A stretch of DNA of 64,000 nucleotides, from assembly GCA_002841335.1 (NCBI GenBank), contig PHEY01000001.1:964-64963 (forward strand), in the 5' to 3' direction. Positions 36,989 to 45,348 of the stretch are shown piece after piece. Each line of letters opens with the position of its first letter. The stretch's first letter is position 1. The stretch comes from Actinobacteria bacterium HGW-Actinobacteria-2. Lineage in GTDB: Bacteria > Actinomycetota > Actinomycetes > Propionibacteriales > Propionibacteriaceae. The translations under genes were made by a program, and so were the position numbers. Under the pieces are notes generated by a model, which had not been told where the DNA came from, searched no databases, and saw only the letters and a list, made by a program, of their open reading frames with translations.

Positions 36989-38575
36989 ATGACTTCGATC
37001 CTGCCCGCGATGCCGGACACCTTCCATGTCTATGACACGACCCTGCGCGACGGCGCGCAGCAGGAGGGCCTTCAACTCAACGTCAACGACAAGCTGAAGA
37101 TCGCCCGCTACATCGACGAGTTGGGGGTCGGCTTCATTGAGGGCGGTTGGCCCGGCGCCAACCCCAACGACACCACCTTTTTCGCCCGCGCCGCCGCCGG
37201 TGAGCTGCAGCTGAAGAACGCCAAGCTGGTCGCCTTCGGCGCCACCCGCAAGGCCGGGACGACGGCGGCGGAGGACCCGCAGGTGCGGGCCCTGATCGAT
37301 GCCGGCACCGAGATCGTCACGATCGTGGCCAAGAGCCATGACGAGCACGTCTCCCGCGCCCTGCGTACCACGCTGGAGGAGAACCTGGAGATGATCGCCG
37401 ACACCGTGCGGCATCTGGTCTCCCAGGGCCGGCGGGTGTTCGTCGACGCCGAGCACTTCTTCGACGGCTACAAGGCCAACCCCGACTACGCGCTGGAAGT
37501 CATTCGCACCTCCGCCGACGCGGGTGCGGAAGTGTTCGTGCTGTGCGACACCAACGGCGGCATGCTGCCCTCCCAGATGGGTGATGTGGTCTCGGCCGCA
37601 GCGGGCATCGGGGTCGACTTGGGCATCCACTGCCACAACGACACCGGCTGTGCGGTGGGTAACACCATGGCCGCGGTCGATGCCGGTGTGATGCACGTCC
37701 AGGGAACCCTCAATGAGTACGGCGAACGGACCGGCAACGCCAACCTGATCACCGTGCTGGCCAACCTGCAGTTGAAGTACGAATGGCCGCTGGTTCCCGA
37801 CCACGCACTCGGCGAGGCGACCCGGATCGCCCATGCGGTGGCGGGGGTGGCCAACGTGCCGCTGGCCGGACGCCAGCCCTACGTCGGTGCCTCCGCTTTC
37901 GCCCACAAGGCGGGCCTGCACGCGTCGGCGATCCGCGTGGACTCCAACCTGTATCAGCACATCGACCCGACCCTGGTCGGCAACGACATGCGAATGCTCG
38001 TCTCTGACATGGCCGGACGCGCGAACGTCCAGATGAAGGGCTCCGAGCTCGGCTACGACCTGTCCAACCGCGATCTGGCCGCCAAGGTGACCGATGCGGT
38101 CAAGGCCCGCGAAATGGACGGCTACTCCTACGAGTCGGCCGATGCCAGCTTCGAGTTGCTGATGCGCGAGGAGCTCGGCTTGACCGAGGACTTGTTCGAG
38201 GTGCTCAGTTGGCGGGTCATCACCGGCCACGAGCTGAAGCCCGAAGGCGACTCCGAGGCCACTGTGAAGCTGCGCGCCAGCGGCGGCATGCACCACCTGG
38301 TCGGCGAGGGCCACGGCCCGCTGAACGCCTTGGACGTGGCCCTGCGCGGCGCCCTGAAGCAGGCCTTCCCGCAGGTGGACACCTTCGAGCTGACCGACTT
38401 CAAGGTGCGCATCCTCGACCAGGGTCATGGCACCGACGCGATCGTCCGCACCCTGATCGACATGACCGACGGACAACGCACTTGGACCACCGTCGGGGTG
38501 GGCACCAACATCATCGAGGCCTCCTGGGAGGCCCTGTCCGACGGCTACCGCTGGGGTTTGCTGCCGACCGAGTGA
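36989..38575 (+). CDS. cimA: (R)-citramalate synthase
   Basis: 528 residues, LeuA-like. VYDTTLRDGAQQEGLQLNVN is the catalytic start; HCHNDTGCAVGNTMAAVDAG is the metal-binding HxH region with downstream Asn; the C-terminal 130 residues form the LeuA-type regulatory dimer domain ending in TDGQRTWTTVGVGTN. The GAQQEG variant and length match CimA/long citramalate synthases rather than LeuA. It would make 2-ketobutyrate for isoleucine from pyruvate and acetyl-CoA, bypassing threonine. AAGGG precedes the ATG. The specificity for pyruvate is inferred from family membership. Confidence 0.85.
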   Translation: MTSILPAMPDTFHVYDTTLRDGAQQEGLQLNVNDKLKIARYIDELGVGFIEGGWPGANPNDTTFFARAAAGELQLKNAKLVAFGATRKAGTTAAEDPQVRALIDAGTEIVTIVAKSHDEHVSRALRTTLEENLEMIADTVRHLVSQGRRVFVDAEHFFDGYKANPDYALEVIRTSADAGAEVFVLCDTNGGMLPSQMGDVVSAAAGIGVDLGIHCHNDTGCAVGNTMAAVDAGVMHVQGTLNEYGERTGNANLITVLANLQLKYEWPLVPDHALGEATRIAHAVAGVANVPLAGRQPYVGASAFAHKAGLHASAIRVDSNLYQHIDPTLVGNDMRMLVSDMAGRANVQMKGSELGYDLSNRDLAAKVTDAVKAREMDGYSYESADASFELLMREELGLTEDLFEVLSWRVITGHELKPEGDSEATVKLRASGGMHHLVGEGHGPLNALDVALRGALKQAFPQVDTFELTDFKVRILDQGHGTDAIVRTLIDMTDGQRTWTTVGVGTNIIEASWEALSDGYRWGLLPTE

Positions 38576-38607
38576 TTCTTGGCTGCCCGGGCGGTGCGCG
38601 GCTCGCC

Positions 38608-38613
38608 TAAGCT
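38608..38613 (+). promoter_or_regulatory. -10 hexamer TAAGCT before the DUF1707-type gene
   Basis: TAAGCT ends 7 nt before ATG 38621, with no ribosome-binding site between. Confidence 0.45.
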
Positions 38614-38620
38614 CGTCGCC

Positions 38621-39232
38621 ATGAGTCTTGAACCGCTTGACCGTGATGCGGCCCGAGCGCGCCTGCGCAGCCTGGCAGAGCAGGGTCTGATCGATCCGGC
38701 GACCCTGGATGCCCAGTTGGCTGCGGTCGACACCGGCGATCCCCGCACGCTGGCCTTGGCGCAGCATGGTTACACGGCGGCCGGGTATCGGGAGGACGAT
38801 CCGCTGGTGATCTCGGCCGGCTGGTCGAGCCAGCGTCGAGACGGCGCGTGGGTCGTCCCGCCGTATCTGGACGTGCAGGCCAAGGCCTCCAATGTGCGGC
38901 TGAACTTCCTGCAGGCCCAAGCTGCAACCACCCTGATCAGGGTCGAGGTCAGCGGTGCGATGGGCAATGTGAAGCTGATCCTGCCCGCCGGGTGGGCGGT
39001 GGACGCTGATCGACTGCACGCCGGCATGGGCACGATTCGGATCCGCGTGTCGAACCAGCCCGCGCCCGGCTGCCCGGTGCTGGTGCTGCGCGGCTCGCTG
39101 GCGATGGGCAACCTGAAGGTGCGTTACGGCACGCGTGGGCAGGTGCGGCGCAGTCAACGCGCCCTGCGTGGACGTAGGGGCTCGGTACCCGCGCTGAATC
39201 CTGTGTCAGGCGCCGGGGAGAACCGCGGCTAG
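38621..39232 (+). CDS. DUF1707-type protein with LiaF-like C-terminal domain
   Basis: 203 residues, no signal peptide or membrane segment. The N-terminal 45 residues (DRDAARARLRSLAEQGLIDPATLDAQL) are the short helical DUF1707-type module. Residues about 80-170 form the beta-rich domain seen at the end of LiaF/DUF2154-type proteins (GAMGNVKLILPAGWAV, MGTIRIRV, GSLAMGNLKVRYG). The last 25 residues are Arg/Gly-rich. Proteins of this type are linked to envelope stress responses, but no sensor kinase is nearby. Its TAG overlaps the deoA stop (CTAG). Confidence 0.7.
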   Translation: MSLEPLDRDAARARLRSLAEQGLIDPATLDAQLAAVDTGDPRTLALAQHGYTAAGYREDDPLVISAGWSSQRRDGAWVVPPYLDVQAKASNVRLNFLQAQAATTLIRVEVSGAMGNVKLILPAGWAVDADRLHAGMGTIRIRVSNQPAPGCPVLVLRGSLAMGNLKVRYGTRGQVRRSQRALRGRRGSVPALNPVSGAGENRG

Positions 39233-40515
39233 CTGATCCGCTCCAACACGATCGGCCCGGGCATCACTGGGGCTGCGCTGATGGTGGCCGCTCCGACCAG
39301 CGCTTGGCGGGCCCGTTCGATCCGCTCGGGAGTGTCGGTGTGCAGGGAGAACAACGGCTGCCCGGCGCGTACCGCCTCACCGAGGCCGGCATGCCAGGTA
39401 ACCCCGGCGGCGGCTTGCACCGGATCGCCCTGCTTGGCCCGACCGGCGCCCAGACGCCAGGCGGCCAAGCCGACCGCCATCGCATCCAGATCGGTCAGGT
39501 AGCCGTCGGCCTCGGCCGTGACCACCTCGGTGTGCTTGGGGGTGGGCAGGGGGGCGTCCGGATCGCCGCCCTGGGCCCGGATCATCGCCTTCCAGGTGTC
39601 CATGGCCTTGCCGGAGGCCAGTACCTGAGCCGGGTCGGCATCGATGCCGGCGCAGGCCAGCATCTCGACGGCCAAAGCCACCGTCAGCTCCACCACATCG
39701 GACGGTCCACCGCCGGCCAGCACCTCGATCGACTCGGCGACCTCCACGCCGTTGCCGGCGGTGCGCCCGAGCGGGGCGTCCATGGCGGTGATCAGGGCCA
39801 CGGTGTTCACTCCGGCGTCCTTGCCGATCTCGACCATCGTGGTGGCCAACGCGCGGGAGTCCTCGCGGGTCTTCATGAACGCACCGGCGCCGGTCTTCAC
39901 GTCCAGCACCAGGGAGGCGGTGCCCTCGGCGATCTTCTTGCTCATGATCGAGGCCGAGATCATCGGGATCGATTCGATGGTGGCGGTGACGTCGCGCAGC
40001 GCGTACAGCTTCTTGTCGGCCGGCGCGAGTCCGGCACCGGCCGCGCAGATCACCGCGCCGACCTCTTCCAGTTGGGCCAGCATTTCGGCATTGCTCAGAC
40101 TGGCGCGCCAGCCGGGGATGGCCTCCAGCTTGTCCAGGGTGCCGCCGGTGTGACCCAGGCCACGGCCGCTCAACTGGGGGACGGCCGCGCCACAGGCGGC
40201 CACCAGCGGGGCCAACGGCAGGGTGATCTTGTCGCCGACCCCGCCGGTGGAGTGCTTGTCGACCGTCGGGCGGCTCAGCGAGGAGAAGTTCATCCGCTCG
40301 CCGGTGGCGATCATCGCGGCGGTCCACCGGCTGAGTTCATCGCGCTCCAGGCCGCGGAAGAAGATGGCCATGGCCATGGCCGACATTTGTTCATCGGTGA
40401 CCTGACCGGCGGTGTAGGCATTGATCAGCCAGTCGATCGCTTCGGCGGCCAGGTGGCCACCGTCCCGCTTGAGGCGGATCAGCTCGACGGCATCGAATTC
40501 AGCGGCGTTGCTCAT
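39229..40515 (-). CDS. deoA: Thymidine phosphorylase
   Basis: 428 residues. Cleaves thymidine to thymine and deoxyribose-1-phosphate. The signature DKHSTGGVGDKITLPLAPL, with the glycine-rich phosphate site, is near residue 85; GRGLGHTGGTLDKLE, MSKKIAEGTASLVLDVK-type segment and a C-terminal HxG/biotin-like domain (VQAAAGVTWHAGLGEAVRAG) are all present. A reverse-strand TAGGGT 6 nt upstream suggests its own promoter, although it lies 37 nt downstream of the Crp/Fnr gene in the same direction. Confidence 0.94.
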   Translation of the reverse strand: MSNAAEFDAVELIRLKRDGGHLAAEAIDWLINAYTAGQVTDEQMSAMAMAIFFRGLERDELSRWTAAMIATGERMNFSSLSRPTVDKHSTGGVGDKITLPLAPLVAACGAAVPQLSGRGLGHTGGTLDKLEAIPGWRASLSNAEMLAQLEEVGAVICAAGAGLAPADKKLYALRDVTATIESIPMISASIMSKKIAEGTASLVLDVKTGAGAFMKTREDSRALATTMVEIGKDAGVNTVALITAMDAPLGRTAGNGVEVAESIEVLAGGGPSDVVELTVALAVEMLACAGIDADPAQVLASGKAMDTWKAMIRAQGGDPDAPLPTPKHTEVVTAEADGYLTDLDAMAVGLAAWRLGAGRAKQGDPVQAAAGVTWHAGLGEAVRAGQPLFSLHTDTPERIERARQALVGAATISAAPVMPGPIVLERIS

Positions 40516-40521
40516 GATCGA

Positions 40522-40527
40522 ACCCTA
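40522..40527 (-). promoter_or_regulatory. -10 hexamer TAGGGT before deoA
   Basis: On the minus strand TAGGGT ends 6 nt before the deoA ATG, so transcription would start at or next to the start codon. Confidence 0.5.
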
Positions 40528-40552
40528 GAACCTTGACCGAACCGGCGCACAA

Positions 40553-41245
40553 TCAGCGAGCGAGCTGGGCCAAAGTCTCACGGTCCTTGAGCTGGAAGCT
40601 ACGTCCGTCGATGGTCAGCAGGCCCTCATCGGCCATCCGGCCGAGCTCGCGCGTCATGGACGCCCGGGAGACCTGCAGGTGGTCGGCCAGCTCTTGCCGG
40701 GTCAACGCGGGCTCCACCCGTCCGGTGGGATCGGCGGCTCGGACCAGGTAGAACGCGAGCCGCTGGCGCAGGCTGCGTCGGGTCAGCAACTCACCGCGCG
40801 CGTTGAGGTGGCGGGCGCGGTCGGCCAGCAGGCGCACGCAGTTGGCGAGCAGGAGCTCACGGATCGCCTGGGGTTCGCCCGGCTTCATCAGCGCATCGGT
40901 GGAGACCACCAGCACGCGCACCGGTTTGGCGGCGTGCACATCGGCCGGCCAGCGGGGACGCGGAGCAAAGGCGGTCACTGCGCCGCAGGCGCCGCCGGCG
41001 TTGACCACGTCGATGATGTGGCGGCTGCCGTCGGAGCGGGTGCGGATCACCTGCAGCCGTCCGGACAGCACCACGAAGAAGTCGCGTTGTTCCTCGGCGC
41101 GGTGGGCCAACACGGCACCCGACGGGTGGCTGGCCACGCGGGCGTATCCGTCGGCGAGGAGCTGCTCGAACTCGGCAGCCCCCAATCCACGGCCCAGCAC
41201 GGACGCGGTGAAGGCCTCGGCGTCGGGCGGTGAGCCGGGCGTCAT
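40553..41245 (-). CDS. Crp/Fnr-family regulator, probable hcp activator
   Basis: 230 residues from ATG at 41245, preceded by GGGAGG. The N-terminal cyclic-nucleotide-type beta-barrel (HPSGAVLAHRAEEQRDFFVVLSG read in parts; GRLQVIRTRSDGSRHIIDVV), the long dimer helix (AIRELLLANCVRLLADRARH), and the C-terminal winged helix LTRQELADHLQVSRASMTREL are all present. Only one Cys, in NAGGACG, lies in the barrel and one in the dimer helix, so no Fnr-type 4Fe-4S site is evident. It is divergent from hcp, like HcpR-type nitrosative-stress regulators; that role is inferred from context and the shared operator. Confidence 0.82.
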   Translation of the reverse strand: MTPGSPPDAEAFTASVLGRGLGAAEFEQLLADGYARVASHPSGAVLAHRAEEQRDFFVVLSGRLQVIRTRSDGSRHIIDVVNAGGACGAVTAFAPRPRWPADVHAAKPVRVLVVSTDALMKPGEPQAIRELLLANCVRLLADRARHLNARGELLTRRSLRQRLAFYLVRAADPTGRVEPALTRQELADHLQVSRASMTRELGRMADEGLLTIDGRSFQLKDRETLAQLAR

Positions 41246-41260
41246 GCAGCCTCCCAAAGT

Positions 41261-41274
41261 GTTGCCCGGGCAAC
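41261..41274. promoter_or_regulatory. Palindromic operator between the Crp/Fnr gene and hcp
   Basis: GTTGCCCGGGCAAC is a perfect 14-bp palindrome, 16 nt upstream of the regulator ATG. Its centre is about 41.5-42.5 bp upstream of the hcp start predicted from TAGCCT, the class II activator position of Crp/Fnr proteins. Confidence 0.65.
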
Positions 41275-41293
41275 AGACCCGGCGGTGATGGCG

Positions 41294-41303
41294 AATCTAG
41301 CCT
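41294..41303. promoter_or_regulatory. Overlapping divergent -10 hexamers for hcp and the Crp/Fnr gene
   Basis: AATCTAGCCT reads TAGCCT on the plus strand (41298-41303, toward hcp) and TAGATT on the minus strand (41294-41299, toward the regulator). The two hexamers share the central TA, so polymerase should occupy only one direction at a time. Confidence 0.45.
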
Positions 41304-41364
41304 GTCGAAGCAGCAGCGCCACAAGCGGCGGCCTGCGTACTCCTTACCAGGAAGGCATTCCAGC

Positions 41365-42954
41365 ATGGGCATGTTCTGTTTCCAGTGTGAGCAGACCGTC
41401 GGCGGCACCGCGTGCATCGACGTCAGTAACTGCGGCAAGACAGTTGAGACCTCCGACGCGCAGGATCGCATCACCTATGAACTGATGAAGTTGGCGGTGG
41501 CAGCCGAAGGCACCGGACGCGACGGCGAACTGGCTGTGACCTTCATGGAGGCGCTGTTCAGCACGGTCACGAACGTGAACTTCGACGCAGAGTCCTGCAA
41601 CACCCTCGCCGACGAGATCGACGCCACCCGCACCGCCATCACCGCCGGTGCAGAGACCACGCTGGAGGCCGTGTCCGGGCCGGAGGCGATCTTCACCACC
41701 GACGGCGCTGAGGCGTCCCTGCGGGCGCTGCTGGTGCTCGGCCTGCGCGGCATGGCCGCCTACGCCCACCACGCCCACGTGCTGGGCTTCCGCGACGCCG
41801 AGGTCGACGCCTGGCTGATCAGCGGCATGGCTGCGGCTTCGCGCTCCCACGAGGTCGGTGAATGGCTCGGGCTATTGCATGACTTCGGCATGGTCAACTT
41901 CCGCTGCCTGGCGCTGCTGGATGAGGCCAACACCACCAGCTACGGCAACCCGACGCCGACCGCGGTGAGCATGGAGGTCCAGGCCGGCCCGTTCATCGTG
42001 GTCACCGGCCACGACCTGCACGACCTGAAGATGCTGGCCGAGCAGTGTGAGGACGCCGGGGTGGCCATCTACACCCACGGTGAGATGCTGCCGGGTCACG
42101 CCTACCCCGAGCTGGCCAAGTACTCCTGCCTGAAGGGCCACTTCGGCACCGCCTGGCAGAACCAGCGCAAGGAGTTCCTGGGCGTGCCCGGCGCCTTCTT
42201 GTTCACCACGAACTGCCTGATGCCGCCGCTGCCCGCCTACGCCGGCAACATCTTCACCACCGCGATGGTGGCCCACCCGGGGCTGGCGCACATTCCGGCG
42301 GCCGCGGACGGCAGCAAGGACTTCTCGGCGGTGATCGCCAAGGCCAAGGAACTCGGCGGCTGGAGCGAGGCCAAGCTGTTCAGTGGCATCAACGGGGGCA
42401 GCGAACTGACCACCGGTTTCGGTCACAACGCGGTCCTCGGCGTGGCCGACGTGGTCCTGGACGCCATCAAGGCCGGCGACCTGAAGCACATCTACCTGGT
42501 GGGCGGCTGTGACGGTGCCCTGCACGGCCGCAACTACTTCACCTCACTGGTGGAGAACACCCCGTCGGACAGCATCGTGTTGACCCTGGCCTGCGGGAAG
42601 TTCCGGTTCAACGACCTGAACCTGGGCACCGTCGGCGGCCTGCCGCGGATGCTCGACATGGGCCAGTGCAATGACGCCTACTCCGCGGTCAAGGTAGCTT
42701 CCGCGCTGGCCGAGGCGCTCGGGGTGGGCATCAACGACCTGCCGCTGTCGCTGGTGCTGTCCTGGTACGAGCAGAAGGCGGTCTGCGTCCTGCTGAGCTT
42801 GTTGGCCCTCGGGGTGAAGAACATCTACCTCGGACCCAGCCTGCCGGCCTTCGTTTCGCCGGACGTGCTGCAGGTGCTGGTGAGCGAGTTCGGCCTGCGG
42901 CCGACCAGCTCGGTGGAGGCGGACTTGGCGGACATGCGTCCCGTGCTGGCCTGA
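41365..42954 (+). CDS. hcp: Hybrid cluster protein (hydroxylamine reductase)
   Basis: 529 residues from ATG 41365, with AGGAAGG 9 nt upstream. An Fe-S protein that handles nitric oxide or hydroxylamine in anaerobic or nitrosative conditions. The N-terminal CFQCEQTVGGTACIDVSNC gives Cys 5, 8, 17 and 23 (C-x2-C-x8-C-x5-C) for the cubane. Hybrid-cluster ligands are in YTHGEMLPGHAYPE, FTTNCLMPP, GGCDGALHGRNYF and LTLACGKFRFN. No hcr reductase gene is adjacent. A stem-loop terminator follows, so it is probably monocistronic. Confidence 0.95.
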   Translation: MGMFCFQCEQTVGGTACIDVSNCGKTVETSDAQDRITYELMKLAVAAEGTGRDGELAVTFMEALFSTVTNVNFDAESCNTLADEIDATRTAITAGAETTLEAVSGPEAIFTTDGAEASLRALLVLGLRGMAAYAHHAHVLGFRDAEVDAWLISGMAAASRSHEVGEWLGLLHDFGMVNFRCLALLDEANTTSYGNPTPTAVSMEVQAGPFIVVTGHDLHDLKMLAEQCEDAGVAIYTHGEMLPGHAYPELAKYSCLKGHFGTAWQNQRKEFLGVPGAFLFTTNCLMPPLPAYAGNIFTTAMVAHPGLAHIPAAADGSKDFSAVIAKAKELGGWSEAKLFSGINGGSELTTGFGHNAVLGVADVVLDAIKAGDLKHIYLVGGCDGALHGRNYFTSLVENTPSDSIVLTLACGKFRFNDLNLGTVGGLPRMLDMGQCNDAYSAVKVASALAEALGVGINDLPLSLVLSWYEQKAVCVLLSLLALGVKNIYLGPSLPAFVSPDVLQVLVSEFGLRPTSSVEADLADMRPVLA

Positions 42955-42963
42955 GTTCACCAG

Positions 42964-43008
42964 CCGCGGTGGGGGAGAGGCGCGCGGGCCTTTCCCTCAC
43001 CGCGGTTT
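42964..43008 (+). terminator. hcp terminator hairpin
   Basis: A 17-bp stem with two G-U wobbles (CCGCGGTGGGGGAGAGG against CCTTTCCCTCACCGCGG) and an 8-nt loop, starting 9 nt after the hcp stop and followed by TTT. Confidence 0.75.
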
Positions 43009-43049
43009 CGCTTGTTCGCTCACGTTCGAACCAGCCGAGTCCGGGCGGC

Positions 43050-43055
43050 TAGGGT
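43050..43055 (+). promoter_or_regulatory. -10 hexamer TAGGGT before the FAH-family gene
   Basis: TAGGGT ends 7 nt before ATG 43063. A GTTCGAAC palindrome at 43024-43031 lies where a -35 or operator would be. Confidence 0.5.
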
Positions 43056-43062
43056 GAGCGCC

Positions 43063-43866
43063 ATGCGTATTGCCCGATTCGTCGCTCAGGGCGACCCCAC
43101 CTACGGTGTGGTCGAGTTGGCTGAGGACTCCGGATCCAATCCGGACACCATCGCCGTGGTCAGCGGAGATCCGTTGGCCGGTCCCGTCCACTACACCGGG
43201 GAGCGGGTGAACCTGGCGGACGTCCGCCTGGTCTCACCGGTGATCCCGCGCAGCAAGGTGCTGGGGATCGGCCGTAACTACGCCGATCACGCCGCCGAGC
43301 GCGGTGTGGAGGTGCCCGAGACGCCGTTGGTGTTCCTCAAGCCCAACACCTCGGTGATCGGCCCCGGCGAGCCGATCATCTACCCGGCCGAGACCAGCAA
43401 CGTGAACTACGAGGGCGAGCTCGCCGTGGTGATCGGACGGATCTGCCGCCGGGTGCCGGTGGAGCGGGCTGCTGAGGTGATCTTCGGCTACACCGTGGCC
43501 AACGACATCACCGCCCGCGATTTGCAGGCCAGTGACGGCCAATGGGCCCGGGCCAAGGGCTTCGACAGCTTCGCCCCGTTGGGTCCGTGGATCGTCACCC
43601 ACCTCGATCTGGCCGAGGCCTCGCAACTCGATCTGGTCACCACCGTCAACGGCGAGATGCGCCAGCAGGGCAACACCTCCCAGATGGTGCACTCGATCGC
43701 CGAGCTGATCGCGCACGTGTCGAGCTTCACCACGCTGCTGCCCGGCGACGTCATCCTCACCGGCACTCCCAGCGGCATCGGCCCGCTACAGGTGGGCGAC
43801 TCGGTGAGTGTGACCGTGTCCGGCATCGGCACCCTCACCAACCCTGTCGTGTCCGAGGACGCCTGA
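43063..43866 (+). CDS. Fumarylacetoacetate hydrolase-family protein
   Basis: 267 residues. Core motifs KVLGIGRNYADHAAE, PLVFLKPNTSVIG, NYEGELAVVIGR (metal-binding Glu), GYTVANDITARDLQ and LTGTPSGIGPL are those of the FAH/oxaloacetate tautomerase-decarboxylase fold. The substrate is unknown; it may be a 2-keto acid enol or acylpyruvate. In other actinobacteria this gene sits between leuB and gltX; here gltX is absent and a CPBP protease follows with a 1-nt overlap. Confidence 0.88.
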   Translation: MRIARFVAQGDPTYGVVELAEDSGSNPDTIAVVSGDPLAGPVHYTGERVNLADVRLVSPVIPRSKVLGIGRNYADHAAERGVEVPETPLVFLKPNTSVIGPGEPIIYPAETSNVNYEGELAVVIGRICRRVPVERAAEVIFGYTVANDITARDLQASDGQWARAKGFDSFAPLGPWIVTHLDLAEASQLDLVTTVNGEMRQQGNTSQMVHSIAELIAHVSSFTTLLPGDVILTGTPSGIGPLQVGDSVSVTVSGIGTLTNPVVSEDA

Positions 43867-44885
43867 TGGCCTGGAAGCCGTCGAACCTCGTCCGCTACGA
43901 GCCCGCGCCCGGCGTGACCTACCCGCAGGCGCTACGAATCACCGACCCGAGCTTCTCCGGCGTACGCCAGGTAATGCTGGGCATCGGCGGGGCGATGTTC
44001 GGATTGCTGCTGCTGATCACGGTGCCAGGTGTGGTCAGTGGCGTGATGATGCAGGTGTTCTACGCCCTCCAGGGCTCGCCAGTGCCGTGGGCCGAATATG
44101 CGGCAGCGACCAAGACCTTCGGCTCGCCGGCGGCGATGGCAGCCACCCAGCTGGGGTTGGCGGCGATGATTCCGGTTTCGCTGGCGCTGGTGCTGTTCGT
44201 CAACCGGTTCCAGCCGCGATGGCTGCATTCGGTGCAGCCGGGATTCCGCTGGCGCTACGCGGTGGCAGCCTTCGGGGTGGCCGTGCTGATCGTCGGCGTG
44301 ATCTGGGTGCTGTCCCGGATCGGCCAGCCCTGGGTGATCCATCCCGAGGCGCAGTTCGGCTGGTATCTGGCAGCGGTCGTCGTGATCACTCCGTTGCAGG
44401 CAGCCGGTGAGGAGTATTTCTTCCGCGGCTACCTGATGCAGGCCATTTCGCTGACCGCAGTCGAACTGCGTCCCTCCGGTGAGCAGCAGGGCTGGCGCGG
44501 GCGGGCGGTGGAGTGGCTGGCCAAGGAGTATCCGACCTGGGCGGGCATCATCGGCTCGGCGCTGATCTTCGCCCTGCTGCATCCCTCGCCCAATGTCGCC
44601 GCCTTCCTCTACCCGCTGGCCTTCGGCATCCTGGCCGGCTTCCTGGTGGTCAAGACCGGCGGTCTGGAGGCGGCGATCGCGGTCCACGTGGTCAACAACG
44701 TGATCACCTTCGGCTACGCGGCTCTGTCGGGAACCATGGTTGCCACCTACACCAACCGCGTCATCGGGTGGCTGGATCTGGTGGTGGTCGTCGGTTCTTT
44801 CGCCCTGTTCACGGTCGCAGCGATCTACGTTGCCCGCCGGATGAATGTCGCGACGCGGACACCCGCGGCTCGGTTTGGACGCTGA
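43866..44885 (+). CDS. CPBP-family intramembrane metalloprotease
   Basis: 339 residues from ATG 43866, which shares its A with the preceding TGA. About eight hydrophobic segments. The CPBP/CAAX-protease motifs are GEEYFFRGYLMQ (EExxxR), FALLHPSPN (FxxxH) and AIAVHVVNNVITF (HxxxN). The substrate is unknown; family members process prenylated proteins, bacteriocin precursors or membrane proteins. Confidence 0.88.
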   Translation: MAWKPSNLVRYEPAPGVTYPQALRITDPSFSGVRQVMLGIGGAMFGLLLLITVPGVVSGVMMQVFYALQGSPVPWAEYAAATKTFGSPAAMAATQLGLAAMIPVSLALVLFVNRFQPRWLHSVQPGFRWRYAVAAFGVAVLIVGVIWVLSRIGQPWVIHPEAQFGWYLAAVVVITPLQAAGEEYFFRGYLMQAISLTAVELRPSGEQQGWRGRAVEWLAKEYPTWAGIIGSALIFALLHPSPNVAAFLYPLAFGILAGFLVVKTGGLEAAIAVHVVNNVITFGYAALSGTMVATYTNRVIGWLDLVVVVGSFALFTVAAIYVARRMNVATRTPAARFGR

Positions 44886-44987
44886 GTGCGGCTCTAGTAA
44901 GGTAAGTCGTCGCTGGCCTCACCGGGCCGGCAAGTCTATGAGTGGTGCGAAGGCCGAGACCCGGTCGGAACTAACACTGGTAGACGA

Positions 44988-45059
44988 TGGGGTATGGGGT
45001 AATTGGCAGCCCGGCGGTTTCTGGTTCCGCTAGTCTAGGTTCGAGTCCTGGTACCCCAA
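44988..45059 (+). tRNA. tRNA-Gln (anticodon CTG)
   Basis: Acceptor TGGGGTA pairs with TACCCCA. The D-arm is GGG/CCC, the anticodon loop TTCTGGT holds CTG, and the T-arm has GGTTCGAGTCC. The anticodon stem has one T-T mismatch at its loop end. CCA is not encoded. Confidence 0.93.
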
Positions 45060-45083
45060 CGCAGCGAAGAGTTGCGTTGGTCG

Positions 45084-45099
45084 ATTCGCCGCGGCGAAT
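45084..45099. repeat. Perfect 16-bp palindrome between the two tRNA genes
   Basis: ATTCGCCGCGGCGAAT is fully self-complementary. An 8-bp hairpin (45056-45063 with 45073-45080) overlaps the tRNA-Gln 3' end just upstream and could end or process its transcript. The palindrome could be part of tRNA processing or a binding site; no known consensus fits. Confidence 0.4.
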
Positions 45100-45139
45100 T
45101 GGTTGCGCTAGTCTTCGCTCGCGTTGCGAGAGCACGCGT

Positions 45140-45215
45140 GGCCCCGTTGTGTAGCGGCCTAGCACGCCGCCCTCTCAAGGCGGTAGCGGGGGTTCGAATC
45201 CCCTCGGGGCTACCA
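45140..45215 (+). tRNA. tRNA-Glu (anticodon CTC), CCA encoded
   Basis: Acceptor GGCCCCG pairs with CGGGGCT including a terminal G-T. The D-arm is GTG/CAC, the anticodon arm CCGCC-CTCTCAA-GGCGG holds CTC, and the T-arm is GGGGG-TTCGAAT-CCCCT. The discriminator is A45212 and CCA follows at 45213-45215. Confidence 0.95.
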
Positions 45216-45222
45216 CGTGAAA

Positions 45223-45256
45223 CACCTTGTCGGACGAGAGTCCGGCAAGGTGTTTT
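45223..45256 (+). terminator. Intrinsic terminator after tRNA-Glu
   Basis: CACCTTGTCGGAC pairs with GTCCGGCAAGGTG around loop GAGA, with one T-G wobble, followed by TTTT. It begins 7 nt after the tRNA CCA. Confidence 0.85.
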
Positions 45257-45348
45257 CTCATCTCAGGGCAATGGGCGACCCGCAACGGCGTGGTCACGGT
45301 TCGATGTGAATCTCCTAGGAGCAGGCTTTCTCGGTCCCGTCTGCCAAT

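Noticed and set aside
36983-39157. 724-codon minus-strand frame opposite cimA
   Set aside because: Mirror of cimA third-position GC. No start context, domain or signal peptide.
45210-45226. parS-like sequence CACGTGAAACA at the tRNA-Glu 3' end
   Set aside because: Only one half of the TGTTTCACGTGAAACA palindrome matches (12 of 16), and the match includes the tRNA CCA end. Probably chance.
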